This document shows, piece after piece, positions 53,583-64,000 of a DNA stretch of 64,000 nucleotides (its first letter is position 1; every line of letters begins with the position of its first letter). Both the position numbers and the translations under genes were made by a program. The notes under the pieces are model-generated. The model was not told where the DNA came from. It saw only the letters and a list, made by a program, of their open reading frames with translations, and did no database searches. This DNA is from Actinostola sp. cb2023 (Eukaryota; Cnidaria; Anthozoa; Actiniaria; Actinostolidae), in assembly GCA_033675265.1 (NCBI GenBank), contig JAUJYZ010000948.1:592001-656000 (forward strand). Reading direction: 5' to 3'.

Positions 53583-55250
53583 ATGGCAACGCCCCGGCTT
53601 CATCGCAAACGAGTGCGTTATACATGATATTTGAGCAAGTTAATAATGACTTTATTTTCGAATTCAGAGGGTAGCGCTAATAAATACCTCTCTATAACTA
53701 CAATTACAAATACAAACTATATATTAATTGCACGGCCTTAATTTGTATTAATATCGGAAGATGTCGTGAATGAAACAGGGAACTTATGCACTCAATCGCG
53801 TCTTCATCTTCGTTCTTGCTTTGCATAGTTCTAAACGGCCCTACTGGACATTTGTTGAGAACTGAACAACACTTCTTGGAAACTACGAACTGATCCACGC
53901 CTACCTGGCCTACCGGATCAATCGTGCGGTCACTGCTTAGTTTTATGAAACAACTTTTTTTTTTAAAGGCTTTTCTTTGAGTACATCTACTATTTAGTAT
54001 TACAGTGTGGACACTCTATTGAGACAATGTGAATTACGCTATATAAAAACTGACTTATTATTATCTCGCTGTAAATGACTGTAAATGCCTTTTTATGAAT
54101 TAATATTTACTGTTGTACTTTACAACTGCAAAGTCATATTATTTAATAAACGATTTACCTCTCTGCAATAATCCAGAGCTACATTGCCGTACAATACTGA
54201 AAGACCTGAACCACCTGAAGAAGCAAGAGCAGACGGAACAAACAAGGAAACTACGCAAGCAAGACACGAACCACTATATTACACTGACCTTTTGCGCTAG
54301 CGAACATCTATAGCTGGTCTGTAGTATGCTGCGTTCGATGTAGCAACATAGTCTACAATTATGCACTGGAGGGAAATGGATAGAACCGTACTCTAGCTTC
54401 ATAGATAGAACACGATATAGCTAATACCTTATGAACGCAATAGATCTTTCCCGCATTCTGCTTCAATGCCCACGAACAATAGCACCAGGTCGAGACTGGT
54501 CATGTGTGGTAGATCAGCATCTCAACACATTTACTGTATTGTGTCATTTACTGTACAATCTTGTAGTTGCAATATTACCGGAGGAGGGTAGGGCGGGGTT
54601 ACTAAAAAATTGTAACTCGATTGCGTTGTTTTCATCATTCAAACATTGCCCCACCCCTCCCATACAGGTGAAAGAACATTCCCCCCCCCCCCCCCCCCCC
54701 CCCCCCTCCCATAAAGTGCGGTCGGCTCCTGGTGAAACCGTTAGTACTTGAAACCCTTCCGGGAAACGTATAGTGGAAAAAGTGATTGTCAGACGTTCAC
54801 AAAGATAAAGCAGTATAGTTTTATTACTAACTTTCACATTATTAACATCGTCGCTTCCAAATAATTTGACTTTTTTATGTTCTCAATTACTCTAACTGAA
54901 CCAGTATCTCAACGACTGGTTTATATGTTTCCTGAGTCACTATAGTTCTAACATCAATCTTCTGTTTGGTCAGGCAAACTTACTAACAATTGCACTAAGG
55001 GTCAAGCTTGTTTAATACATCTCTCTCCAATGATACGATGCCCAATGACGACAGCCTCTTCTGTCCCATGGTGGAACGTAGTTAGCTTTTTACAAGTTTT
55101 AACTCTCCCTGTGGAGAATATCCACAGGGACCCCAATCGATAAAAATAAACATGTTCTTCGGAGATTTCCGCATTTCCCGCCATATAGGAGAACAATCCA
55201 CATTTTTTATAATGGGAAGGGTTGTGACTGATTTTTTTTTTTTTCCTCGC

Positions 55251-55283
<33 letters not shown>

Positions 55284-55620
55284 GCTACGCCACTGTTCCT
55301 GACAATAAATAAAAAAAACCCGACATTTCCACCAACGTAACAAGAAGTTGATGAAATCTATATTTACTAAGTTTCCGTCGTGGTCTTCGTTCGCGCACTG
55401 TACCATGCAGGTAAGTCCCGATCCTTTGGCTTTGTTCCAGGTGAGTGAGTACGTAGTACATTTAGTAGATCACTAAAACAAATGTACACATCAAGAGAGC
55501 ACGCACGAAGAAGCGATGGAATACCACGGCGACAACTAACTTTCTGGCTCACAATAGTTTAGCCAACGATTGATGCATGTATTAGTCCAGTCCTGTGGAT
55601 TAATTAACCTGCGACTGTTG

Positions 55621-56295
55621 AAAGTAAAGCCGCATCTACACGAACAAGTTTTCCTTGACAAGGAAAAATTGACAATTTTTTGTCATCTACACGAGCAAGT
55701 ATCAGTTCCTTGACAAGTTTTCCTTGACAAGGAAAAATTGACAATTTTTTGTCATCTACACGAGCAAGTTTTCCTTGACAAGGAAAAATTGACAATTTTT
55801 TGTCATCTACACGAGCAAGTTTTCCTTGACAAGGAAAAATTGACAATTTTTTGTCATCTACACGAGCAAGTTTTCCTTGACAAGGAAAAATTGACATTTT
55901 TTTTGTCATCTACACGAGCAAGTTTTCCTTGACAAGGAAAAATTGACAATTTTTTGTCGTCTACACGAGCAAGTTTTCCTTGACAAGGAAAAATTGACAA
56001 TTTTTTTTGTCATCTACACGAGCAAGTTTTCCTTGACAAGGAAAAATTGACAATTTTTTGTCATCTACACGAGCAAGTTTTCCTTGACAAGGAAAAATTG
56101 ACAATTTTTTGTCGTCTACACGAGCAAGTTTTCCTTGACAAGGAAAAATTGGCGATGTTTTTGTCGTCTACACGAACAAGTTTTCCTTGATAAGGAAAAA
56201 TTGGCGATGTTTTTGTCGTCTACACGAGCAAGTCTTCCTTGTCAAGGAAAACTTGTCAAGGAAAATTTGCTCGTGACGTAGATTCGGCTTAAGTA
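55621..56295. repeat. 51-bp satellite array inside an inverted-ended element
   Basis: About 12 units of TCATCTACACGAGCAAG followed by TTTTCCTTGACAAGGAAAA (itself palindromic) and ATTGACAATTTTTTG. The left end AAGCCGCATCTACACGA is inverted at the right end as TGACGTAGATTCGGCTT, so the array sits within a MITE-like frame. Confidence 0.85.
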
Positions 56296-56869
56296 CAGAG
56301 GGGAAAAGCCTGTAAAACATACGCACTGCAAAAATAATTGCAAAGATTTAGTTCTGCATGGTTCAGTCTTGTTCGCTGGACAAAATCCCTTCAGGCACCA
56401 GTAGTTGGTTTACTAGTTCAGTGAACTGCGCTGTCCATTTTATTTTCAGTTAAATAATATAACTCAAACAACCACCAGCTTAAACACCGACGCGACATGG
56501 ATGCACTGACAAAATGGACTACCTCAGTTATACACATGCAGTTAGACGGACGAGTTTAGGCGCAATTATTGTACTAGTTTTGAGCATTATTATTAAAATC
56601 AGATTGCAAAGAAGCAATTTAATGACAGCCGGACTCGCTGAATTTTACAACTACCACTGTAGGAAATTGGCACAGTGAATTCCACATTAACTTATATTCA
56701 TATATGAAAAGGCAATACCACTCAGCCAACCTATGAGTTCCAAATCTGTTGCCCATAAAGCGATCCAAATGTTGAAATGCTCATTACAACATTCACTACA
56801 ATATTATTATATCACATAATTTTACAACTGACATGATGGACGGTTCATATATAACTCAAAGGACGTCGG

Positions 56870-57292
56870 TTTCCGGGGGGGGGGGGGTACTCCCGTACAT
56901 ATGCTATATAGGTATGTGCCCCCCGAATAGGGTATGGTTTTTGAACCTCCAGATCCTTAAATTGGGTACCATATTTTGCTTTTTCACCATAAAATAAAAT
57001 ATTCGATCTTTAATTTGGGCACACTTTTTTATATTTTGACTAAAAAATCCGCTTAGCGTAACAACCAGCGTATGTACTTCTGATATTAACGATTTCCAAA
57101 GGAATAGTATTAACTTTTTCCTTAAATTGGGTCTATACTGATTTCAGTGACAAATCGTTGGAAAGGGTATGAATTTTCCAATTTTTCATTTTTCATCCTT
57201 AAATAGGGTCAGGGTTTCGAGTCCCGGGGGCACACCCCTATCCTAAATTTCCGGGAGTACCACCCTCCCCCGCCCCCCTCCCGGGGTCGGTT
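56870..57292. mobile_element. Poly-G-ended element with GGTACTCCCG termini
   Basis: TTTCCGGGGGGG-GTACTCCCG at the left is inverted as CGGGAGTACCACCCTCCCC at the right. The interior has AATAGGGTATGGTTTTTG wording. Confidence 0.65.
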
Positions 57293-57875
57293 TACACCAG
57301 TTCAGTCGACGAACTTGCTTTATGATCCTTGAATTACATGCAAGCTTCAGTCCAGTGTATATCGGTACACTGAGGATCCTTCGCTTAAATATTTGCATTA
57401 AGTTGAATTGTGCTACTAGTGAGATAGACTTATTGGACATATTGGATTGGATTTGAAAGCTGACCTAACTTAATCTTCACTCGTCACAAAAAAAAATCCA
57501 ATCATCGGGATGATATCCCGGCAGGAGGATGTAACAGAGGATGGCTCCGGCACTGAACCAAGTCCACACACACTGCCCACCGACATGCAATTTTCTAGAC
57601 ATACACTGATTCTCGACTTACGGTTAGTTTTCGCAGGCGGAGGGAAGAAAACTGGAGTACTCGGAAAAGCAAGGGAGAGAACGAACAGCAACTTCACATA
57701 TGTTCCCAGGTTAGAATCGAACCGAGACCGACTAGCTGATTTCCCAGATATTCAGGCACGTCCGGCTTTCGTTCTTTATATGGGACTGATATAAACCGAC
57801 CCCGGGAGGGGGGGAGGGGGTACTCCCGGAAATTTAGGATAGGGGTGTGCCCCCGGGACTCGAAACCCTGACCCG
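57236..57875. mobile_element. Inverted pair of poly-G element ends
   Basis: CCTATCCTAAATTTCCGGGA through CCCGGGGTCGGTTTA at 57236-57294 is inverted at 57793-57860. It encloses about 500 bp of unrelated sequence. It shares its left arm with the preceding element. Confidence 0.6.
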
Positions 57876-58249
57876 AAAAATGGCACGCCGGCTTTCGTTC
57901 TATATGGGACTGATTCACTTTAGGGGGAAAAAATGAAGTTGTTATGCAGTTATCAGTGGAGTTTACTGGTATTTTCTGGGTGACGAGGTCATAATAGAGT
58001 TTTGTAAACACTTTGTTTGTTTGTTTTAAGAGTTAAAATGATTTTTTTATTATTTTTTTATTTTTTAGTTAAATTGATTTTAATGCGGAAAGTACAACAA
58101 CAGTTAGACTACTATAAGTATTATACTACTATATTATATATTACCTACTATACTTATATCGATAACATAATATTATAGACAAAATAAAAGAAATAAAAAA
58201 TTAACAAACGCCGGGCTGAAATTGATGATTTTAAAGGTGACTCCAACAT

Positions 58250-58712
58250 AATTGCGAGTGCATTCTGTGATTTTTTAAACTCGCTCGTATCGCGTCAAAA
58301 ACACTCGGATATTTCTGCATTTAACACATGTAATAACTCAAACATGTAGGCTTTTAAGAGTGTATTCAAAATTTTATTTTTCAGTCGCGTTTGCCGTTAC
58401 GGGCCGATTTTCTAACAGTGGTTAAAAACTGACCATAAAAATAATGCCGCGCAACTTGCAGTCTATTTAACAAGAATCTGAAGTTTCGTAGAAATCGTAC
58501 GATTTTTGAGCGAACAGGAGGACAATATTATGAAAAACCACTGTTAGAAAATCAGCCCGTAACGGCAAACGCGACTGAAAAATAAAATGTTGAATACACC
58601 CCTTAAAAGCCTACATGTTTGAGTTATTACATGTGTTAAATGCAGAAATATCCGAGTGTTTGTGACGCAATACGAGCGAGTTTAAAAAATCACAGAATGC
58701 ACTCGCACTGAC
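58250..58712. mobile_element. Large hairpin with about 190-bp arms
   Basis: GCGAGTGCATTCTGTGATTT at the left is inverted at AAATCACAGAATGCACTCGC. The arms run to TTTTCTAACAGTGG and CCACTGTTAGAAAA around a loop of about 90 bp. No ORF was seen. Confidence 0.8.
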
Positions 58713-58792
58713 TAACTATTACTCCGACGTACGAAGGGCTAAAATGGTCTCGAAACGTCAGTTACTGAGTTCAGTAGTCTTTTTTCACTGAC

Positions 58793-58946
58793 TAGAGTGC
58801 AATTTAGAAAAGCTTGAGAACTAAATAACTAATTAGTACTAAATAGCACTAATGAAACAATAGAAAACAATAGAAATAGCACTATTTAGTACTATTTAAA
58901 ATTAGTACTAAATTTGTCACGCTTTTCTAAATTGCACTCTAACTGT
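58793..58946. mobile_element. Fold-back with TAGAGTGCAATTTAGAAAAG ends
   Basis: The right end is CTTTTCTAAATTGCACTCTA. The interior is built of TAGTACTAAATAGCACTA words. It is related to 49543 by its termini. Confidence 0.75.
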
Positions 58947-59031
58947 TACCTTAGTTGGTAAATATATGTTATATATCACTTTATGCATTTGATTTCCGAA
59001 CCGTGTTTGTTATGTTATAGTAAAACAAAGT

Positions 59032-59293
59032 AATACAAAACATAGAAGTTCAAAAGCTGCGCAGATAAGACACGTGTCTACTCACTGACCAGAAAAATAT
59101 GTTATCGGTGTAGGAGTGTCAGCTTACTGGCCAGCAATATATGTTATTTGTCTTCCTTTTAAGTGTTTATTTTAAAAATAACATATATTGCTGGCCAGTA
59201 AGCTGGCACTCCTACACCGATAACATATTTTTCTGGTCAGTGAGTAGACACGCGTCTTATCTGCGCAGCTTTTGAACTTCTATGTTTTGTATT
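59032..59293. mobile_element. Near-perfect hairpin with about 115-bp arms
   Basis: AATACAAAACATAGAAGTTC through ATATATGTTATT is inverted almost base for base around a short loop at about 59150-59175. The high arm identity implies recent origin or gene conversion. Confidence 0.85.
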
Positions 59294-59727
59294 GACATTG
59301 CAAGTCTTATCCTAGTCGGAAAACCAAACAACTGCACACTTTGTGCCACGTCACCAGCTATTTTGTCTACAAATTCGTAAACTGAATGAGGGAGATATCC
59401 AGTGTCTTCGTTTCAGACATCAACAGTTCACCTTTAAAACACCTAAAAACTGGCAAACTCGTGCACGTACCATTAACGCATGCATACACAATCTCGTCCC
59501 CAGAGCCTGCGTTACTTTCGGCCAGCGACGAATTGTCATGCGCAGTAAATATGTCTCTGGGGTCGAGAGGGATCGTGTCTGCGCGTTTCGCGCGCGCGCA
59601 CGATGAGATCAGAGATACGTCACAATTGCAATGCTTTACGTCATACATGTGTAGTGACTCAAATTGAAAATTTTGCACTTGTTTTTAACAAAGACAAGTT
59701 TTTACGATAAGATAATAGACAACAAAT

Positions 59728-62700
59728 ATGGAACAAGACAACGCCCAGAAAAACGTTTCCCTGGATGACCCAAAAACACTCCCGAAGTCTGCTTCATCTT
59801 TCGAAGTTACAGTGGATAGAAATCAGTTTGGACATCAGCTTTCATCTATCCAGCAAACGCAACAAATGGCGTCGACTTTTGCGACTCTCGCCGGGATTCC
59901 TGTATCTCAAATGCCTCTGTATCCTTCGCGTTACTACTATCAGTACTACATGCCACATGCAACACTACCCCCCTCAGCATTTGGCACGTGTGGGATGTAC
60001 GGGAATGTGCCAGGAGGTGACGGTAAGTCAACATATAGATCTACGTCACGTCGAGCGTTGTTTATTTCCATTTGTAATTATCGATGATTAAAGAAGTTAG
60101 CTATTTTAATTTGTAAACGTCGAGCAAATTATGACTTAAATTGGGTTCTGATTGTTTAAGGGTTCTTGATGATAATTAAGATCATATTTAATTAACTTGC
60201 CAGTTTTTCTGAATACGACACTGTTGATCACAAAATACTTATTCAAAAACTAGAACATTATGGAATACGAGGCACATTGGTTTGAATCTTTCCTAATGAA
60301 TAGAAGTCAGTTTGTCACACTTGGCAATGTTAAATCTCGGTCACTCTACCAATATCTTGCGGTGTCCCCCAAGGCTCGGTCTTAGGGCCCTTGCTCTTCT
60401 TCTTATATATAAATGACTTTCATAGATCATCCTATCTCCTTGACTTTCATCTTTTTGCTGATTAAATTCCCTGGAATCAATTGTCAACGATCAATTGTTA
60501 CTCGTAAATGCCTGGCTTTGTACAAATAAGCGACTGGCTCTTATTAGTAAACATTGAGAAATCAAATGTTATAATTTTTCATCCTGTCCAAAAGAAACTA
60601 ACTTATGATATTCAAATTAAAATCAATAATGTGTCCCTAAAACATGAGTCCCATATAAAATACCTGGGCCGGGTGTAATGATAGATGAACATTTAAACTG
60701 GAAACACCACGTCTCCTACATATCTAATAAAATCAAGAGGAGCATTGGAATAATATCTAAGGCGCGACACTTTGTTAATTTAGATATTCTTAAAAGACTT
60801 AAAAACCTCTATTATTCTCTGGTTTACCCCTATCTAACATATGGCATAATAGCCTGGGGACACACTTACCAATCAACAACTAATCCTTTGTTCACTCTGC
60901 AAAAGAAGTGTAATTACGGCTTATGACTTTTGTTAATTATAATGAGGTCCTGTTAGGGGGGGTCTGAATAATCCATAATCCTGGGTAAATTTTGGAAATA
61001 ATCTGTATCCCAATTTTGTAAACAAATATATTCCTGAAAGAAATGACCGATAATAATCCTAAATTATAAAATGCAACACAAATAATCCATAATCTTTCAA
61101 TTTAGTGGCCAATAACCGTATCCCTTGTCTAAAAACCCCTAATAACTCATAATCCTAAAACCCTAACAGGGCCTCTATAATGCTCATACTAATCCTTTAT
61201 TTATTAACCTAAATATATTAAAACTCACTGACCTCATTTTCTTTCAAACTGCACTATTTATGCACGATTTCTATTCAAATAATCTACCTATTTCCTTGAA
61301 ATCCTTCTTCAATCCAGTGAATAAAAAGCACTCTTACAACACTAGATTGGCTTCTAAATCCTCGTATTCTCTACCAAAGGCAAGGACAAACTATGGAACT
61401 AGTTAACATCAAATTTTCTGGTGCTAAAATCTGGAATGAAATCGATGAATCCATGAAAAGATTAAATAGAGTTAAGGCTGCGTTTCTTTCATTGGATCCG
61501 AATCCGGATTCAGGTCCAAAACTCGACGGATTCTTCATGACAAAAGAAACATTGAATCCGAAAAGGGATTTTTACCATGGTAACCACGGCACGAGTCCCA
61601 AAAAATTCGCGGAAGCTTTAAAAACAGAACAAAATGGCGGTGCAAGGTGGAAGTTTGTTTATATTTTTTGAAGAACTCTTTTCTGACGACTACATAGAGC
61701 AAGCTCTTCTTTCTACAACAGGAGAGCCCGAGATGAAGGTTTTCTCGCCCTTCTTCCATCGACAAAAACACTGAGAAGAGCCTTAGAGACAGAGTTCGTA
61801 ACGAGCTATATTTTGAAGAAATAATTCCACAGTACAACAGTAGATTCCGCTACCAGTTCCTGATTCGAAACTAGTGACAGTTTTTATACAAATAACGCAT
61901 AAATTCAAAGAAATACAAAGTTATTACCTTTGTTGAAATGGCTGTGCACCGCTGACCAGAAGAAGTCTTTTCGAATCCTCTCCGAAAGAAACGCTCCGGA
62001 TTCTGAATCCAAAGTATCCGGATTCAGATTTGTTCCTTAGAATCCACCTCGAGGATGGATTTCATGGATTCAGAATCCTGTTCTGGATTCGGTAAAAGAA
62101 ACGCAAAATCTGTTTTTGGATTCGGATTTGAAAATCCGGATTCGGATCCAATGAAAGAAAGAAAAAATTAATGATCAATTATTAAAATCTTACTCCCACA
62201 TGATTCATTTTATATTCTATCATCTAATATATATTGTATTTATCAATTATTTTATTTGTTTATTATATATCAAGTATTTATGTATTTTCTTGATCCATGT
62301 AACTAATGATTCTATATTACTTTATCTTATCCGTTCACTTTAAATATAAGTTTATGATACATAGTCATGTCAGCTTATACTGTATTATTATTATATTATT
62401 GTATGTGTGTATTTGCATTTTTCTTGTTCTTCATTGACTGACCAAATTATATTTTTCAAAATGAATTATATTCTTAGCTATCTATCTCGCGTTATTATAG
62501 ATAGCTTGTACCTAATAATCCAGTTATATTACTTAACCCGCAAAACATAACTTTTTCCTCATTTATTAACTTAACTTATAAACTAAATTGTATGCAAACT
62601 ACTGGTACTAAAATAAAGTCTATGTCTATGTCTATATATAATATGACGGCAAGTGTCAAGACGACTTATGCCCCATTCACATGCACCAAAACTTGTTTCG

Positions 62701-64000
62701 TTAAACTTACTAAACTGGGTTTTTCTAGCTTCTATAATCTGAGAGCATCTAATTTCACAAGAATCAAACTATCTGGTATTTATACTATGCAACACAAAGG
62801 ACAGTTTACCAGCAGTTTTGTGCCAAATGTTGCGTGGCGTTGTAGATAATTTTCTAATCCTGTAGTTATATACGCAACATGCATACGAAATGATACAAGT
62901 GACTATCTGACTATTTTAATATCCGAAAACAAATCTCAGATTTCATGAAAGATAATTCTAACGATGCGCGAATAATGATCAAATATTAAAAATAAAAAAA
63001 AATAAAAAAATAATAATAATAATAATATAATAATAATAATAATAATTATTATTATAATTATAATCATCATCATCATCATCATCATCATCAACAACTTTAG
63101 GGAGATTTTCTCTACTAATAGGGGACACATAAATACCTATTTATACAAAAAAGAGAATACATTAATGTAAGAAATACCCTTTCTTTAATAGTAAATGATT
63201 ACAGAATAAAAGACAAACGACGGCGCAGCAGAACTGTATTTACCCAAGATCAGTTAGCCGTATTGGAAGCAGGATTCCGCGAGCAGCATTACCCCGATGG
63301 CAAACTGCGCCAGTGTATTGCCTCTAAAAGTGACTTGCCAGAGGACCGAGTCCAAGTTTGGTTCCAGAACAGACGCGCGAAAGAGAAGCGTCAGGTGGAC
63401 AAAATACAGTTTAATCAAAGCCAGAGGATATCAGAGAGCAATTCAGGTAAACTTCGTGAATGTCGAAGAGATACAAAATACAATACAATAACTTTATTTA
63501 TCCACGATTAAAATTAAAGCTGAAAAGCTTGTGGGATCGTGTACAAAAAATGCGTTTTTTTGTCTTCGCATATTTTTGAATAACATAACAAGGCATATCT
63601 GGGAAGAAGAAAGTAAGTTAAGAGGGAGAAGGAAGGACGGGGAAGAAAGGATAGAAGCAAGGACGGAAGGAAAGGTTCGGGCGAGAGGGTAAGAGGATAA
63701 TAGGGCTCGAGAAAAACGGCAAGAAAGGAGGAAAAGTAGGAAAGAAAGAAGAAAAGAAGAGAGGGTGGGAATAAGAAGGATGTGGAAGAAAGGAAAGAAC
63801 AATGGACGGAAAGAACGGAGGAAAAAGAAAGGGAGAAATGAAGCAAACTAATGACGAATAAACAACAAAACAAAAACTTATAATCGAGCTTTCTTTCAGT
63901 CGCTGATTGCCGCGCCAAAGGAATGGCAACAACCTATCGAAGTAGTTCAGAGACGATATCAGCAGTACAGACAATAGTGAACACAGGCGACACTCAAGTA
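59728..64000 (+). CDS. Paired-like homeobox transcription factor (runs off right edge); apparent frameshift
   Basis: Exon 1 (59728-60022) encodes [10 protein letters not shown] and a Tyr/Pro-rich segment ([12 protein letters not shown]), ending phase 1 at GAC G|GTAAGT. The homeodomain exon ends at 63446 (TCA G|GTAAAC). Exon 3 starts at 63900 after TTTCTTTCAG and is open to the edge. The homeodomain reads [19 protein letters not shown], then REQHYPD and [15 protein letters not shown], with Trp48, Phe49, Gln50, Asn51 and Arg53 present. HYPD and Gln50 suggest the paired-like class; the exact family is not identified. One T is missing at 63240-63241, so helix 1 residues before Thr lie in another frame. 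To join exon 1 in phase the acceptor must be AAAAG|AC at 63214, not the stronger TTACAG at 63205. It is probably a nuclear DNA-binding regulator. Confidence 0.82.
60945..61180. mobile_element. Insertion in the LINE with AGGTCCTGTTAGGG ends
   Basis: GAGGTCCTGTTAGGG is inverted at CCCTAACAGGGCCTC. Between them, AATAATCCATAATCCT words repeat. Confidence 0.6.
61475..62163. mobile_element. MITE-like insertion with TTTCTTTCATTGGATCCG ends
   Basis: The left end GCGTTTCTTTCATTGGATCC is inverted at GGATCCAATGAAAGAAA. A second inner pair of TCCGGATTC words is present. It contains a short frame beginning ATGGCGGTGCAAGG without recognisable domain. It interrupts the LINE reading frame. Confidence 0.7.
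62993..63095. repeat. AAT and ATC microsatellite
   Basis: (AATAAT)n, (TTA)n and (ATC)n runs lie about 110 bp before the homeodomain exon. Confidence 0.9.
63595..63870. repeat. Polypurine tract
   Basis: About 275 bp are almost entirely A and G on the plus strand, with GGAAGAAAGG-type words and few pyrimidines. It occupies most of the intron between the homeodomain exon and the next exon. Long frames here on the minus strand are low-complexity artefacts. Confidence 0.85.

Larger units (their letters stand above)
51914..59727. other. Repeat-rich interval upstream of the homeobox gene
   Basis: No coding exon is supported. Named repeats are listed separately. Other contents are (TTTA)n at 53116-53145, long C runs at 54679-54706 and 55254-55281 (the latter followed by CTCGCTACGCCACTG, a common element end), and AT-rich DNA at 56300-56860 and 58000-58250. 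Confidence 0.5.
60200..62640 (+). mobile_element. Degraded LINE in the homeobox intron, interrupted by two other elements
   Basis: Pieces of reverse transcriptase are readable: CCCCAAGGCTCGGTCTTAGG (PQGSVLGP region, about 60368), [20 protein letters not shown] (60678), [14 protein letters not shown], and [17 protein letters not shown] (61408). These are followed far downstream by a TATGTCTATG tail near 62620. Frameshifts and stops make it inactive. Confidence 0.7.

Noticed and set aside
59367..59678. Frames of about 90-100 residues just before the homeobox gene
   Set aside because: They overlap on both strands, lack motifs and lie in the likely promoter/5'UTR.
63494..63974. Minus-strand frames rich in Phe, Leu and Ser resembling membrane proteins
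   Set aside because: They are the complement of a polypurine tract inside an intron.

Overview
This is a eukaryotic, animal genome window. All protein genes are split by GT-AG introns, and the encoded proteins are typically metazoan: a G-protein beta-5 subunit, a PDE8 cyclic-nucleotide phosphodiesterase, the ER translocon-associated protein beta subunit, a TTC24-like TPR protein and a paired-like homeodomain protein. The sequence is AT-rich with short introns packed with fold-back elements, minisatellites and LINE fragments. This style fits an early-branching animal such as a sponge or cnidarian. That is inference, and I cannot name the species.

Layout. 54-1302 (-): 5' part of a small protein resembling ciliary microtubule-associated proteins, head-to-head with GNB5. 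1844-7623 (+): complete 13-exon GNB5 with many intronic fold-backs. 7.7-10.4 kb: gene-free, with MITE-like repeats. 10399-13220 (-): TTC24-like TPR gene ending in a CaaX box and carrying an apparent one-base frameshift. 14003-17629 (+): SSR2 (TRAP-beta), six coding exons, head-to-head with the TPR gene. 17.6-20.8 kb: no supported gene. 20834-48290 (-): PDE8, about 27 kb, from an MGCAPS acylation N-terminus through receiver-like and PAS regions to the HD phosphodiesterase domain; one N-terminal linking segment is unresolved. 48365-50994 (-): a possible small orphan gene. 51828-51913 (-): tRNA-Tyr(GTA) with a 13-nt intron. 52-59.7 kb: repeats. 59728 to the right edge (+): homeobox gene, three exons seen, with an apparent one-base deletion inside the homeodomain exon.

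How the genes relate. GNB5 and PDE8 are both signalling proteins (RGS7-family G-protein control and cAMP breakdown). SSR2 is a housekeeping secretory protein. Nothing suggests an operon; the organisation is ordinary divergent and tandem animal genes.

The most unusual feature is in PDE8. The short exon encoding the conserved IEAPITK motif lies in a tandem array of about 22 near-identical 60-bp units (34101-35395). Each full unit holds a 38-nt exon copy with its own acceptor and donor, separated by 22 nt. A second PDE8 exon end (the PAS exon donor, 39600-39870) is also tandemly repeated. Several PDE8 introns are largely minisatellite DNA.
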